Below, piece after piece: positions 1 to 12,038 of a DNA stretch of 64,000 nt. The notes beneath the pieces are model-generated. The model worked only from the letters and a program-made list of their open reading frames with translations, did no database searches and was not told where the DNA came from. This DNA is from Epiperipatus broadwayi (Eukaryota; Onychophora; Udeonychophora; Euonychophora; Peripatidae): positions 3,902,590 through 3,966,589 of the forward strand of contig JAQFVV010012509.1 in assembly GCA_028023455.1 (NCBI GenBank), read 5' to 3'. The position numbers and the translations under genes are program-made. How positions within the stretch are numbered: the stretch's first letter is position 1; each line of letters starts with the position of its first letter.

Positions 1-80
1 AGACGGTTGTAGAGGCGCTACAATCACTGGAACTTTAACGTTTTTTCAAATCAGTGATTGTAGCGCCTCTACAACCGTCT
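1..80. repeat. Perfect 28-bp inverted repeat with nested hairpins
   Basis: Bases 1-28 are the exact reverse complement of bases 53-80, around a 24-bp spacer. Each arm is itself partly self-complementary: TTGTAG and CTACAA surround AGGCG. It is far more GC-rich than its surroundings. The window starts exactly at the first base, so the repeat may extend further left. It could be a tiny miniature element or the end of a larger one. No coding potential. Confidence 0.9.
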
Positions 81-87
81 TTCTACT

Positions 88-205
88 TTTTATTACTCAG
101 TGTATAACTTGTGTTACCAAGTCGAAACGTCAGTATATCAATATTTAAAATATTTTAACACGGATGAACCCGCAAAATATGTCTTTTATATATGAGTTTC
201 ATTTG
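88..205 (+). repeat. Interspersed repeat, second copy at 59.37-59.52 kb
   Basis: The stretch runs from a TATTACTCAGTG-like start through GTCGAAACGTC to GCGGGTT/AACCCGC and a TA-rich end. It matches the reverse complement of 59,366-59,485 closely. A short hairpin (ACTTG with CAAGT) lies directly before CGAAA, a layout reminiscent of a decayed hammerhead. It is probably the terminal region of a Penelope-like or non-autonomous element. Confidence 0.6.
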
Positions 206-1021
206 TATTCAATAATTACATTCACGGATCTCAGTTCTTGGCATACTATTTATAGTTTAGAATATATATAACCACCCCTTCCCAACTTATTATTATTATT
301 ATTATTATTTATTCTTTTCATTAGATTCTTGCATTTCTAATTTTAATAATTGTATATAATAATCATTTATGCATAGTAATTAACTTCATGATATATAATT
401 CCTATTTATTTATTTGCATATTTGTGCATGGTTTCAATAACCAATTTGTATACATCTTTTATACACTAGCATTGATATAACAAAAAGTGGACATTATTAT
501 ATGATCCTTTGGAAATTTTGTTTAAGATTTAGATTCAGTGAATAAGTTTATATATAAATACATTAAATTATTTAAATAATTTTAACTATCCAGAAATCAA
601 GCCATTAGTAATATTCACTTCAAATCATTAGTAATATTCACTTATAACCGTTGATGCCCCATTAAAGAAAATATCCAATTTGTTTTTCCCAAGGCAAACA
701 ATTATTTCGTGACTTCGTTATTATTCATCAGAAGGCGTAGTATTTCATTCTCTCTTTCTTTCTCTCTTGAATAAAATGAAGTATTCCTAATTTAATTTCA
801 GAAGTCATTACATAAAATGTATAGTGAACTAATGTTAATATTCAGGACCAAATACTGTGACAAAATGATTGTTGGTATTCTCTATGCATTAATAGGTATG
901 ACTACACACTTGTGTGTAATTTGATTAATCATCTTTATTACATTCATTTGAACCTTCATCCTCCAAACAAAACAATTCCCTCGTGTGCAATAAGTTTTGC
1001 GTACATTCAGAAAAGTGATTC
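206..1021. other. AT-rich DNA, no gene seen
   Basis: It contains a short (ATT)n run near 288-310, a duplicated 'ttagtaatattcactt' phrase near 605-640 and pyrimidine tracts near 750-770. I see no exon with credible splice sites. Confidence 0.5.
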
Positions 1022-1210
1022 ATTTTTTATAGATAGACAACTTTCCTATTTCTCCATTCTTTTTATTTCATAAATAATTTCATATAAAGATACAATAAAA
1101 GACAAATAACCCCCAAGATGCATTTCGTGCTGAACCAGCACTCATCAGTTGGCCAGGTCATCATCTCTCATATATATCTTTATTACATGAAGATCATTTA
1201 TGTAGTGCAA
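1022..1210 (-). repeat. Hammerhead-bearing interspersed repeat, copy 1 (family C)
   Basis: About 190 bp, clearly homologous to 30,424-30,620 in the same orientation; both start near 'atagatagacaact' and end near 'ttatgtag'. Part of it is also recognisable at 43,230-43,300 and 63,231-63,284. The feature common to all copies is a hammerhead fold, placed on the minus strand here. A 60-codon open frame over this repeat is incidental. It may be a retrozyme-like non-autonomous element or a Penelope terminal repeat. Confidence 0.75.
1113..1152 (-). ncRNA. Type I hammerhead ribozyme, intact core (family C)
   Basis: Read on the minus strand from 1152 to 1113: stem I CCAA; core CTGATGA; a 15-nt stem-loop II (GTGCTG, loop GTT, CAGCAC, six perfect pairs); GAAA; a minimal stem III where A and T close around TGCA; cleavage-site C; then TTGG closing stem I. 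All conserved catalytic-core positions (CUGANGA, GAAA, NUH) are present. A very short stem III is typical of Penelope-associated and retrozyme hammerheads, which are thought to act as dimers. Self-cleavage is inferred, not shown. Confidence 0.8.
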
Positions 1211-3587
1211 ATTGTCTCATTTTTATTTTCAAGCGTCAATTTACGTTATCAACTTTTTGATAAACACATAATAATTATTACTAATCATTTATTAAACTAG
1301 AGATTTTCTCTAGCACAGATATAAACTTTAATCCAAATTAAAGATTAATATCTGATTTCATGTTGGGAAAAATATATATTATCATACTGTTTTTCCTATC
1401 ATGTGCTTTGACAAATGCATTGAATATTATTTATATCTTAGTGTTTTATATATATGTAGCATTATTTTCAATTTTATATGTTGTTACCTATCAGCGAATC
1501 CAACATGATAAACATTTTAGCCCGGCGAGCCGTTTTATCTGATCGCTGGTCAAGACCAGATGTACATATTTTTTTATGATTTTCCTTTGCTGAATATATA
1601 AATCTGGGTGTTTATGATAAATTTATTGGCCTTCATTAGATCATTATAAATCTGAACTAGGGCTCTTTGTCCTTAACATGTGATTCTTAACTCAACAATA
1701 TCATATATCACCATAAATAATTTTAATTATTCCTAGATAAAATCTAAACCAATACCCAATTAAATACTTTAGTATTAATGAAATAATCACAATATAAATG
1801 ATTTTCCATTAATGATATGCTTCATCAATTGGTGATTGTGTTGGTTACCATTATACCAAATTGCAGTGGTCTATTGCCACTATAGCGTACTTATCACCTA
1901 AATTGCATAATCAGTGGTGATCAAGGATACTTTATTGAAAAGCATTATTGTGATCACAAGTTTCCCCCTTCTTCTGTCTTCTTAAAGAATATCATAGACT
2001 TAATATATAATATGGATGACATAGAGGACAATTTTTTATCAAGAAATTAAATCACAAAAAAGTGCATCTAGTAAAAAAAAAAAAGAACAGAATCTTGAAA
2101 TTTTCATTATTCCTGTTGATTAATTACAAGTATTAATGTAGCAAATTTTATAAAGCAAGTAAGTGGTGATTTCTTCTATTAATAATTGTTAGTATTATCT
2201 TTATAAAGTGCCTTCCTGGCAATCAGTTATTGACTCTTTCTCATATTCTTAAACCTCATATTCTTAAAATATAGTTAATATATTATTTTGCTTTAAATAA
2301 ATAAAATACAATCCTCCGAGCTTATTTCGATGTGGAACATGCTGAGTTGTATTCAAAAATTGTTGCTGGCACATTGGTACTAAATGTCATGATGGTAATG
2401 GTATATTATTCTCATGTATATTTTTTTCTACTGGGATTGATTGGAATACTGTATACAATCATCTCAGTTTCAGTTATGTTCCAACAGTTTAACCCTATGA
2501 GCTGTCATATAAACAATATTTTAAAAATAAACTAAAGAAATGAATATATAACTTTAATAACATCAGTTTGGGTAATCATTTAGCTAATTACCTATTCTAT
2601 TAACAAGTGCTTTTACTATAAGTTGTGTAATAGGGTGGGTTTATTCAAAGTCTTTGACTCTTTGTTGAGTTTTTTGGCTGGGATCTACAAATCCACACTA
2701 CATCAGCATAACTATCTAGTTATTCCATGTATAATTCTAACTTATCAACATTTGGTCTTTAAGAACATTTTAAAGTATCTCACTCATCACTTAAAAAAAA
2801 GAAGACATAAATAAAACGAAGTCTCTTTATTATCCATACTATTTTCACTCAATGTCTTCCTTTAACATCTTTTTATGTATGGTTTATAATAATAAATCTT
2901 ACTGACAGTAATATAATTAAATAATTATTTCTTCATTAAGCTACTTCTCATTGCATCTTTTTATTTATTTCTTAAAATAAACACATTGTTAATTCTCAAC
3001 TCATGTTCATCATATTCAAATATCTGATTTGGATATACACATGGTAATGAAAAGTCCAGCTGTAACTTAGAGTCTTAAAAAGTTTAAGCTTTAAAAAGTT
3101 TAAGAATTGGCAGTGCCAGAATTAAAATTAATTCAAGGATTTTTCAGGGTCTGATACTTCACCAATTGTATGAAATCCTATTTGAATTATCATCAGTTAT
3201 CACAATTTCCTTTTTTTCACTGTAGTTATGGTTGATATATAAAAATAATTGAATGTTTTATTGTTTTTGTAATTCATAAATAATTCAAGCATGGGAGTGA
3301 CAGAGTTGGGCGGAAATCCATGAACTTTGAATTTCAGAATCTACCTCTATTAGTACACTATTCCAAGTATGCTTGCATATATTGGTGATCATCTCAAGAT
3401 ATTCATAAAGCCAGTTCACTATATACTGGAAAAAGAGACTTTGCTGCCTAGCAAGCCATATTAATTGAAATACAGTGAATCTGTAAGTTATTCTGCATTC
3501 AAGTACATGACTTCAGTTATATGGTATCCAAAAAATACAAACAAACAAATATATCATAAATAAACAAAAAATCATTAAAATTGGTAA
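1211..3587. other. AT-rich DNA, no gene supported
   Basis: Short open frames at 1360-1542, 2332-2535 and 2623-2814 encode hydrophobic, low-complexity peptides with no recognisable motif and no convincing splice context. I see no transposon ends. Confidence 0.5.
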
Positions 3588-3680
3588 TTTTTTTATATGT
3601 CAAAGTATTGACTGGGAAGTGAACCAGGGCTGGCTGCTTGGAAGGCAGCTATGATAACCACTAGGCTACTAATACTTGAC
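3588..3680 (-). repeat. tRNA-Gly-derived SINE, copy 1
   Basis: On the minus strand bases 3676-3604 resemble a tRNA-Gly(UCC): D-arm TAGTGGTTATCATAGC, anticodon stem GCTGC, loop CTTCCAA holding TCC, stem GCAGC, T-arm GGTTCACTTCC, and acceptor ends AGTATT and AATACT that pair. It continues into TTTGACATATAAAAAA, matching the 3' tail of the copy at 16.57 kb. The shared flank and A-rich tail show a dispersed SINE rather than a functional tRNA gene. Confidence 0.75.
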
Positions 3681-3682
3681 TA

Positions 3683-4110
3683 AAATTGGTAAATTTATTT
3701 ATTGTTTAATGGGAGAGTGACAATGTTTCCATCTCTAAGCACGCCATGTTTAAAAATAAAAAAATAATAATTTGTAAATATATATTGCAATACATCTTGA
3801 AATAATATACACTATCATATTTATTAATAATATTCCTTCAGGTTATGTTGAAAGAACATAGATCTTATTCTTCATTTATTATTATTTCCAAATTTAATGT
3901 GAATTATTTTGTATAATAAAACATTTTCTAAGCATAATTAGAATATGCTAAAACTTGATACTGACTTAAAAACATCAAAACAAATAGAGAGATACTAATT
4001 TCTTGATAATACGATTACTACCACATTTTTTTAAGACAAAAAAGGTATTGAAAAGAAATAATATTGCTCATAGCATATTTAATAGTAATGAAAATAAGAC
4101 ATTTTGCATG
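3683..4110. other. AT-rich spacer, nothing identified
   Basis: Mostly A/T with no exon, repeat or motif that I can support. Confidence 0.4.
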
Positions 4111-4612
4111 TGGCAATATATTAGACTATTTCCATCATTTATTATTAAATGCTGAGTAGAAAATTTTAAACTTCATTTTAATTTTTCAAATACAAACAAC
4201 TTGTTAGTAATAATAATCTAATAGATAACTCAGTTAATAATTACACAACATTCTGAATAGTATTCTTCTCCACTTTTCTTCAGGTGTTACCAGCCTGACC
4301 AGTGACAATGTTAACATAGGAGTCAAACTTACAACTTTAGATTCTTGAATAACTCTGCTGGTTAGAGTACTTAATTAACATTTGATATTCAAGAATCTAA
4401 ATGTGAAAATTTGACTCGTATAGTAATATTGCCACTGGTCAAGCTAGCAGTGGAGAATAATACTACTTGAAACATTGTGTAAGTATTAACCTGAATGGTT
4501 TATTTATGTGTTATTACTACAAGTTGTTTGTATTTAAAAAGTTTAAATAAAGTTTAAAATTGTCTAGACATTCTACATTTGATAATAGATGGAAATAATC
4601 CAACATATTACC
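4111..4612. mobile_element. Fold-back miniature element, copy 1
   Basis: About 500 bp whose left half (GCAATATATTAGACTATTTCC inward through CAAACAACTTG) is the diverged reverse complement of the right half (CAAGTTGTTTGTATTT outward to GATGGAAATAATCC). Arms are about 240 bp with no coding capacity. A relative with the same terminal and central phrases (a 'cctgaycartgaca'-like block and a polypyrimidine-CAG block) lies at 24.77-25.55 kb. The layout is that of a fold-back MITE. Confidence 0.7.
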
Positions 4613-4767
4613 ACATCTAATATACCACTATCACAAACTTAAAGGAAAATATTCAGACAATTTACTATTTACTTTAAAAACTTAAAATAGAGTACAGTTA
4701 GTTTTTATTATTTCAATGAATGAATGAGTGATAGACACTCAAAAAAATATATAAATATGTTTCTTCA

Positions 4768-4966
<199 letters not shown>

Positions 4967-5090
4967 AAATTTTGATTGTAATATAATTTTATTTTATATA
5001 TGTATATGCTACATATATCAAAATCTGGTTATAACTATATATATGCACTTGTTAAAAATACTGTACACTTGTAGTTCAATAAACAATATG

Positions 5091-5532
5091 TCATCATCAT
5101 CATCAATCATTCTCAGTCCATTGCAGGATGAAGGTCTTTCCAATTAAAATCTATCATCTCTTAGCTCTAACCTCTCTTCTTCACATCATTCCTGCAAACT
5201 TTCTTCTTTCATCAATTTATCTCACATGTGGACTCCTTCTGGAGTCTTTTATCTTGGAATTCAGTTTAAGATTTCAATTGTTCATCTATTATCATTTCTT
5301 CTACCAATATGTCCAGCCCAACTCCACTACAGTTTTTTAATCCTTTCAATTATAGCAGTAAGACCTGTTTGTTCTCTTACCCATGTGTTGCATTTTTGAT
5401 CTCTTCTTGTTACTCCTTTGAGTAATCTAAAGTCTCGGTATTGTTTTCTATTAAGTGTCCATTTCAGATCCATAAGTAAGAACTGGTAAAACATATTTAT
5501 TAAAAACCTTCCTTTTCAAACAAATAGGAATA
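5091..5532 (-). pseudogene. 3' fragment of RTE-type LINE, minus strand
   Basis: Reverse complement of the last ~480 bp of the LINE at 50.9-53.2 kb. It starts at (CATCAT)n, equivalent to the TGATGA tail, and runs back through the C-terminal GHIARR-type region to the segment encoding LPVLTYGSE. Several indels and stops have accumulated. It is truncated at 5,532 inside the reverse transcriptase C-terminus, the usual 5' truncation of a LINE. Plus-strand frames here are shadows. Confidence 0.85.
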
Positions 5533-6397
5533 TTTTTTTTAATAATAAGTTATTTTTATGAAAAGCACTCCAACTAAGTTTAATTCTATGATTAATTTAA
5601 ACAATACATATCATATGCTATGTAATATACGCTTGTATGTGAGAGGGCAGTTCTACTGTAATTCTAACAGTACTGATAATAAGAAACTAATGTTCGGATA
5701 AAAACAATAATATTAATGATGATGATAAAATTTTTGACAAATAAAAATAAATGACTGATATACAAAATAATAATAAAATGATGAGACAGATGTTAAAATG
5801 TTCCTTCGATTACTTATTTATATATCGATTCATAGTCAACTATTCTAAAACTCCTTTTTCAGAATATCACGTGACCTTATAAAAATTTTAATATTAAATT
5901 ATTAAATATATATATATATATTATAAATAAAATTTATTTTCTTTATAATTCCCTATTGACTAAATAATCTATTACCTATCAAAACTTGCTAATTTATTGG
6001 ACACCAATGCATACTCATGTATCTATTCACACATATTATTGGCTAATGTTTATGTTTGTCATACGTAAGGGAATATAATACTGCAGAATTATGTTGTTTA
6101 AAGCAATCAAAGTACAGATTAAGTCTCCAATCAAACTTAATGGACTAAATATGAACTCTTTACTTATTGATATTTTTTTCTTCTCTATAATCATCAAACT
6201 ATTTTGGTTTTTTTTTCCTTCAAATTTAGATTATTTTATTAATGTGATAATGACTATGTGATAAGATCATTTTAATATATATTTGAAACAGCATTATCTG
6301 ACATATGTTATTGTATTTGCATTTTATTTCATTTTTAAAACATTATAAAACACATAACTAAATATACCAAAAGATTTACACTTTGATATTTTTTCAG
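5533..6397. other. AT-rich DNA upstream of exon candidate
   Basis: It contains a (TA)n run near 5910 and T-rich tracts before the acceptor at 6,397. This looks like intronic sequence; no other feature is seen. Confidence 0.4.
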
Positions 6398-6547
6398 CTC
6401 CTTCCATCCAATACCATTGCTGGTGAATCAACGACTTCTTGCTTGAAAGATTCATTTAATATATTATTTAAACTTGCACAAGAAAGCAATCCTAAGAAGA
6501 ACCAAGAACTAGTAAAAGCATTTTATGACAACGCTCTGTGTATCACA
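6398..6547 (+). CDS. Putative internal exon, unrecognised protein
   Basis: A good acceptor (T-rich tract then TTTTTTCAG) precedes an open phase-0 stretch of 50 codons, beginning LLPSNTIAGESTTSCLKDS and containing ILFKLAQES and ELVKAFYDNALCIT. Base composition and amino-acid mix look protein-like, unlike neighbouring frames. It could end at the weak donor after ACA at 6,547. It could instead run 8 more codons (ending KKFPM) to a stop at 6,572 as a terminal exon, or leave at the GTAAAA just before that stop. I do not recognise the family. Phase 0 on both sides would be compatible with the exons at 23.88 and 24.54 kb, but a shared gene is only a guess. Confidence 0.45.
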
Positions 6548-6574
6548 GTAATTAATAAGAAGTTTCCAATGTAA

Positions 6575-7078
6575 AATCTTGTATAATGAAATTTTTTGTT
6601 AATAAATATAATAAACAGTTGATTTTATTGATTATATATCTTTTTCAAAATAATAAAAATGTATATATTTTTTATTTTTGAAAAATATCATACAAAGCCA
6701 GAATATTTTCTGCATGTAGATATATTTATTTTCACAGAAGGTAAACATTCCCTTAAGGAATGAGGGTGAAAATAGTCAGACTTAGGGTCTTCATACAGGA
6801 TGTCATGACATGTGATAATTATTAAATCCATGATGGCATCTATTTTAAATGATATAATTTAATATCTAAATATTAAATATAGATACAACTTAGACTAGTT
6901 CATCCAATCTTCATCTCTCTTGATTATTCCGTTATATTCAGTATTTCAACTCGGTGTGAATTTTGCATTTAATTCTGTTCAAGTGTCCATCAATATCCTG
7001 TATTAATAATAATACTTAATATAATAACAATAGATTCTCAAAATTACTTTCAAACAAGTTATTATGATGTTAAGTTAG

Positions 7079-7081
<3 letters not shown>
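6575..7081. other. AT-rich DNA, no gene
   Basis: AATAAA-like strings follow the exon candidate within 50 bp (near 6,602-6,615), which would suit a terminal exon. The remainder is unremarkable. Confidence 0.35.

Positions 7082-7130
<49 letters not shown>
7082..7130. repeat. (AT)n microsatellite
   Basis: About 24 uninterrupted AT units immediately before a Penelope-derived palindrome. AT runs border several Penelope copies in this window. Confidence 0.95.
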
Positions 7131-7132
<2 letters not shown>

Positions 7133-7144
7133 AATTTTAAACAA

Positions 7145-7735
7145 AATGTTTTTTACTGGAAGTACTTTTGATTGTATCACTGACAATCTTTATCAACCAT
7201 TAATACAAATCTACACAAAATAAAAACTTATATTACCTATCATTCAATCAATTCAAATTTTCCACAATTCTGTTGTTTTTATATTAGCAGATTGTCTATT
7301 CATTAAATCTTCTCTATTCCTAGATATTCTCATTGCCTCCTTAATGTTTTGTGTTTTATTACATCTTTCAATTTGAATAATTTTCACATCTCTATTATCA
7401 AATTTAAAACCATAATTACATGCTCTATTTTGATCATAATAGAGGATGTAATTATGGTTTTAAATTTGATAATAGAGATGTGAAACGTATTCAAATTGAA
7501 AGATGTAATAAAAAATGAAAAATTAAGGAGACAATGATAATATATAGAAATAGAGAAGGTTTAATGAATAGACAATCAGCTAATATAAAAACAACATAAT
7601 TGTGGAAAATTTGAATGGATTGAATGATGGGTAATATAAGTTTTTATTTTGTGTAGATTTGTATTAATGGTTGATAAAGATTGTCAGTGATACAATCGAA
7701 AGTACTTTCAGTAAAGAATATATTGTTTAAAATTT
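7145..7735. mobile_element. Palindromic Penelope-like element 3' end
   Basis: Two ~290-bp arms mirror each other around 7,437 with moderate divergence. The right arm, read on +, encodes the C-terminus of a GIY-YIG endonuclease with frameshifts (NYGFKFDNRDVK, IQIERC, NRQSANIKTTELWKI), matching the complete one at 13,089-13,481. The left arm carries the same on -. The outer ends are the Penelope terminal phrase: GTTGATAAAGATTGTCAGTG, then TACAATCGAAAGTACTTT. It is a tail-outward inverted pair of one element's end. Confidence 0.85.
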
Positions 7736-7784
7736 GAAAATTGTGTTAAATAAATTTGTTTGAATTATTATTATATATATGGGT

Positions 7785-10700
7785 ATGTATATTCAATCTT
7801 ATTTTATTATGAAAACAAAATAAATAATTTAAACAAATCAGAGACTATCTTAAAATAAAATAAAATAAAATAAAAAATTAACAATATTTATTAACTGATC
7901 ACAATTTAAATTTATCTTTATATATCAAAATTAATAATTATGAGTGCTTTAGATACATTTCTACTATATTAATATATAAAATTTGAAATGATACCTTTCC
8001 ATATCCCTATAGTAGATATGTATCACAACACAAATAATATTTAATAGGTTATAAAGCAATTAATGAAATAGGATAATTTCAAAAAATGATAATAGTACTA
8101 ACTAACTAAATTTAAATTAAATGGTATAAGTATAAATGTTTGCTTTTATAATATTGAATCCTTATGATGGAATTCCATTTTTACGAGACTCCCCCCCCCC
8201 ATCTATGTATAATCCCAATCATTGAAAGAAAAGACCTTTAATCCAAAGATATTAGTGATTTATACAGAAAAATGAATAAACAAATATTGCTAAATTAATT
8301 GAATTAGTAATAAACAAAATTTCTGTCTTGTCATAAGTGAATAAATTTATATTAAGAACAATAAAAACTTACCGTCATTTTAAATTAACTATTACCCTGA
8401 TCATGTCACTTTACAAGGAAGACCTAAATTTTATTAAATAAATAAAAATATTTAACCCAATGATCTTTCCATTTTCTTTTCATCTAATAATTTTTTAAAA
8501 TGAATTATTCCAATGTAAATGGATTTAAGAAGCAAAGAAAATAAAATGAGATATTTATGGATGTTGATATGTAAAGATGATATGATGTATCAAAAGTTTA
8601 TGGTATCATCCTATTCATTTTCATAATTTGAGTAGTACTGTTCATTAAGAATAAAGTTCTTTTATTTTCCAGCCATCAATCATAAATGAGGCAATCAGTA
8701 TACTCCATTGTTCAGAAACATTCCTTTTGTGGAACATTGGAATCTCTTTTCATAAATCATCTCACTATAAATTAAAGTTGGACATTGAATTATACAGATT
8801 ACATATTTATATATTAGGCATTTCAGTAGGAATGAATAACTACACTGTTTTAGGTTGGAACAATAGCATTTGAACCTATGGCAAATTGTTTTTACTCACA
8901 ATGCATTTTATATAACTTGAAATTTTAACGTAATTTAGTTTAGATATGTGAGTGTTTTAAATGATATTTATCTTCCTTAAAATTTAAGTTTAGAATGATC
9001 TTGCTAAGAGTTTCTCTAAATATTATATTAAAGATAATTTTGTTTTTAAAATTATTATTAATGATCACAAAGAGTAATTTATTTATTCTTTTCTCAATGA
9101 TATTAGAGTTCTCTGCTAATAAAGATTTTATAAACAAGGAAAATTCTTTCAAACTATTGATCTATCTTTTTAACATGTTCAGTATTTGAACACTGCAAAA
9201 TAGCTAAGTGTAGTGTCTAATTTATTTGTAAAAGATAGAATTAATTTGGAAATAATTTGATTTAGCTTTTATAGTAGAATCAACTTCCAGTAAGCATGTG
9301 TTAAAGTGGCATTTCATTTCACAATTTTGTATTCAATTATTAATGAATACATAATAATTAATAATTGTATAATTGAGTTCTAATTTTATTTCCTTGTATT
9401 TAGTTGCTAGGATACAAAATTGACCTAAGGTTATCTATACGTTTTGTGTCTTGATTAGTGATATTAGTCAACTTAAATAATTATTTTATATGATTGAAAA
9501 ATAATCATTTTAATATACAATTTCATTAAAACAACTATTTATTTGACTTGACTTTTGATGTTAAAAATTTATAGTTGAACATTTAAGTTATATACATGTG
9601 TATATGGGTATTTTAATGTAAAGGGATAATGTATGTACTACTTATAAACTTTCAATTATAATTTTAAGTTTATGGTTTGATATTGCACAGAAACAAGTGA
9701 GTTTAATAATATTGTAAGTTACCCCTGTAATTCCTCACCTGTACATGTTTAAAATTTTATAATATGATAAGAAAATTTCAACACCTAAAGTATATATGGG
9801 TATTATTATGTTATATGTATATATTTTTTCCATTTAGATTTATAAAGAGGTCGTATTAGCTTGGTTGCTCTCATCATTGAAATGATTATCCCTAAGTTTT
9901 TATTTTGTGTTGTCTCCTTTCTCTTTCTTCTTCTATAATATGCAAATAATTTTTTCAATTTTTGGTTCATCAAGATATGGTTTAAGAATGTGGGCACTAT
10001 ATATATCTTTTATTTCACCATCATTATCTACCAGAATGCATTTGAACCTGTTTGTTTTATTATAGAAAATGGTCCTTTATGAGGATTATAGAATTTATGG
10101 CATTTGTTTTGGAGTTGTTTACTAAGGTTATGGGTCTTTATAAAAACCTTGTGTCTTATTTTGAATTGGTAGCTATTTTTCCTTTTATTTTTACTTCTAA
10201 TCTATAATAATTTATATCAGTCTAGTTGAAATTAATTGGAGGTTGGTAATTTTTAAATAAATTTGCAATTTATTTATTGAAATGTAATTTAATGGTATGA
10301 ATCCAGTAGATTTATTTACACTCCAGATAATATAATTTTCTACATGTTCTGTTTGTTTTACCCATCATCTATGCTCAGCCTCTAAGTAAGTCATAAACAA
10401 AGATCCAAGATCCTGCATTATTCACAAGGGTTTGATGGTGGATTTCTAATGAATGTGAGCAAGTGTTTTATTTGTGTGATTTTTTTACCCACTTCTTCCA
10501 ATTTTTAGATATGAAAGGTTTACCAAAGTCTGTTAATATGACTAAAGTATTGGGTCGGCTGAAACATGTTTGGACAAGAGATCATAATTGATTAATAAGT
10601 ACTTTTGTTTATTAAATAAAGACAAGGGTCCATAATACTTTATCACTAAGATCTCATTTGGTCTTTCAGGAATAATAAGTTTTAATGTATTACTAAAATC

Positions 10701-11155
10701 TTGATTTGATGTTTTGGATTTTAAGCATGTAATACAATCACAAAGTGATTTTAAGATTATCTTTATACATTTTTGGCCAGTGAAACCAATTTTTCAAAGT
10801 GTGTTCTGTTTTATGGGCACTGGAATGTCCATACAAACAATGGATATATTTTATGAGTGGGATACATAAAATTTTAAATATTATTACCCTACATGCATCT
10901 ATATCTTTATTACTTTTGTGAAGTAAAACCAGATGTTCTAATTTATAATAATTAAAATCTTTTGGTGCATTCAAAACTTTTTCTCTTCTTAAGATTTTTA
11001 TGATGAGGTTTAGAATAGGATCATTAAATTGTATTTTATGTACTTTTTCTAAATAATTCTCTGCATCACTATTAATAATCATGTTTATATTTGTAATATA
11101 GGCATTTTCTATTGATAGATGGTTTTGTTCTGACCTACATGGACTTTGACTTAGC
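7785..11155. repeat. Left arm of giant inverted duplication
   Basis: This 3.4-kb stretch is the reverse complement of 11,244-15,487. Matching anchors in order: 7,795-8,060 with 15,215-15,480 (shared 'gaaacaaaataaataattt' and 'gatatgtatcacaacacaaa'); 8,940-9,180 with 14,110-14,350; 9,600-9,640 with 12,850-12,890; 11,090-11,150 with 11,250-11,305. Identity looks like 85-90% in the parts I aligned by eye. The content is Ty3/gypsy pol and downstream sequence on the minus strand. Confidence 0.9.
9806..9997 (-). pseudogene. Ty3/gypsy pol C-terminal remnant
   Basis: A short open stretch rich in Lys and Arg (YYRRRKRKETTQNKN, then GIIISMMRATKLIRPLYK) about 740 bp downstream of the integrase fragment on the same strand. 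The mirrored right arm at about 12,530-12,660 carries the same sequence on + with stops. Its position after the integrase fits the basic tail of a gypsy Pol. I infer this from position and composition, not from a conserved motif. Confidence 0.45.
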
Positions 11156-11247
11156 ACATCAGGATCGACATTCTCAAATCCTTTACAATATTGTACTGTA
11201 TAGTTGAATTCCTCTAACAATAGAGTCCATCTGACTAATCGAGTCAA
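10738..11247 (-). pseudogene. Ty3/gypsy RNase H end plus integrase zinc-binding domain
   Basis: A 169-codon open frame on -. It starts with the end of the RT/RNase H module (TRLVRWTLLLEEFNYTV, then CKGFENVDPDVLSQSP, the usual 'KG..N..AD.LSR' block with DPD in place of the usual NxAD). It then carries the integrase H2C2 zinc finger region (YIHCLYGHSSAHKTEHTLKN followed by WFHWPKMYKD); the expected second Cys pair is not seen. Upstream RT is missing because the palindrome centre cuts it off. In a full element this enzyme would degrade RNA template and integrate cDNA. It is a decayed partial copy; no LTR pair is identified. Confidence 0.85.
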
Positions 11248-11765
11248 AATCCATGTAGGTCAAAACAAAACTATCTATCAATAGAATATGCCTACATTAC
11301 AAATATCAACATGACAATTAATAGTAATTTGGAGAATGCTTTAGAAAAATTACATGAAATACAATTTAATGACCCTATTTTAAATTTCAACATAAGAATG
11401 TTAAGAGGAGAGAAAGTTTTGAATGCACCAAATGATCTCAACCATAAGGAGTTAAAAAACTTGGGTATTACCTCTCAAAACTAATAATGATATAGATAAA
11501 TTGAGGGTAATAATACCTAAAATTTTACATATCCTACTCATTAAATATATCCAGTGTTTATATGGACATTTCAATCCCCACAAACCAGAACACCCTTTAA
11601 AAAATTGGTTTTACTGGCTGAAATGTATAAGATATCTTAACATCACTTTCTGATTATATTATATGCTTAAGAGCCAAATCAGTAAATCAATATTTCAGTA
11701 ATATGTTAAAACCTATTTTCTCTGAAAGATCAAATGAGATCTTAGTGATAGACAATTATGGATGA

Positions 11766-12038
11766 TTGCTTCCATTTAATGAAGAAAAGTACTTATTAGT
11801 CACTTATGATCTCTTTTCCAAACACATTTCAGTCTACCCAATACCTCAAGCTTATACTAGACATATGGTAAGAATATTAGATACCCTACATCTAACAAAA
11901 GTAGGAAAACCCAAAGTCATATTAACAGACCACAGGACAACATTCCTGCCTAAAAATTGGAAGAAGTGGGTAGAAAAACCGCAAATAAAACATGTGCACA
12001 CATCCATTAAAAGTTTACCATCAAACCTTTGTGAATAA
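11766..12038 (+). pseudogene. Ty3/gypsy integrase core fragment
   Basis: A 90-codon open stretch: LLVTYDLFSKHISVYPI, then VILTDHRTTFLPKNWKKW and IKHVHTSIKSLPSN, matching the D,D,E integrase core (the second Asp is in TDH). The first Asp is probably in VIDNYG just upstream, after an in-frame TGA; the third catalytic residue is beyond the break. It lies downstream of a frameshifted mirror of the - strand RNase H/zinc region. It is non-functional as it stands. Confidence 0.8.

Noticed and set aside
1118-1300. 60-codon frame starting MHFVLNQHSS
   Set aside because: It lies antisense over the hammerhead repeat; the homologous copy at 30.5 kb does not keep the frame.
3604-3676. tRNA-Gly(UCC) gene on -
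   Set aside because: Cloverleaf positions are recognisable, but the acceptor stem and T-arm deviate, and the same tail and flank occur at a second locus, so it is a SINE copy.
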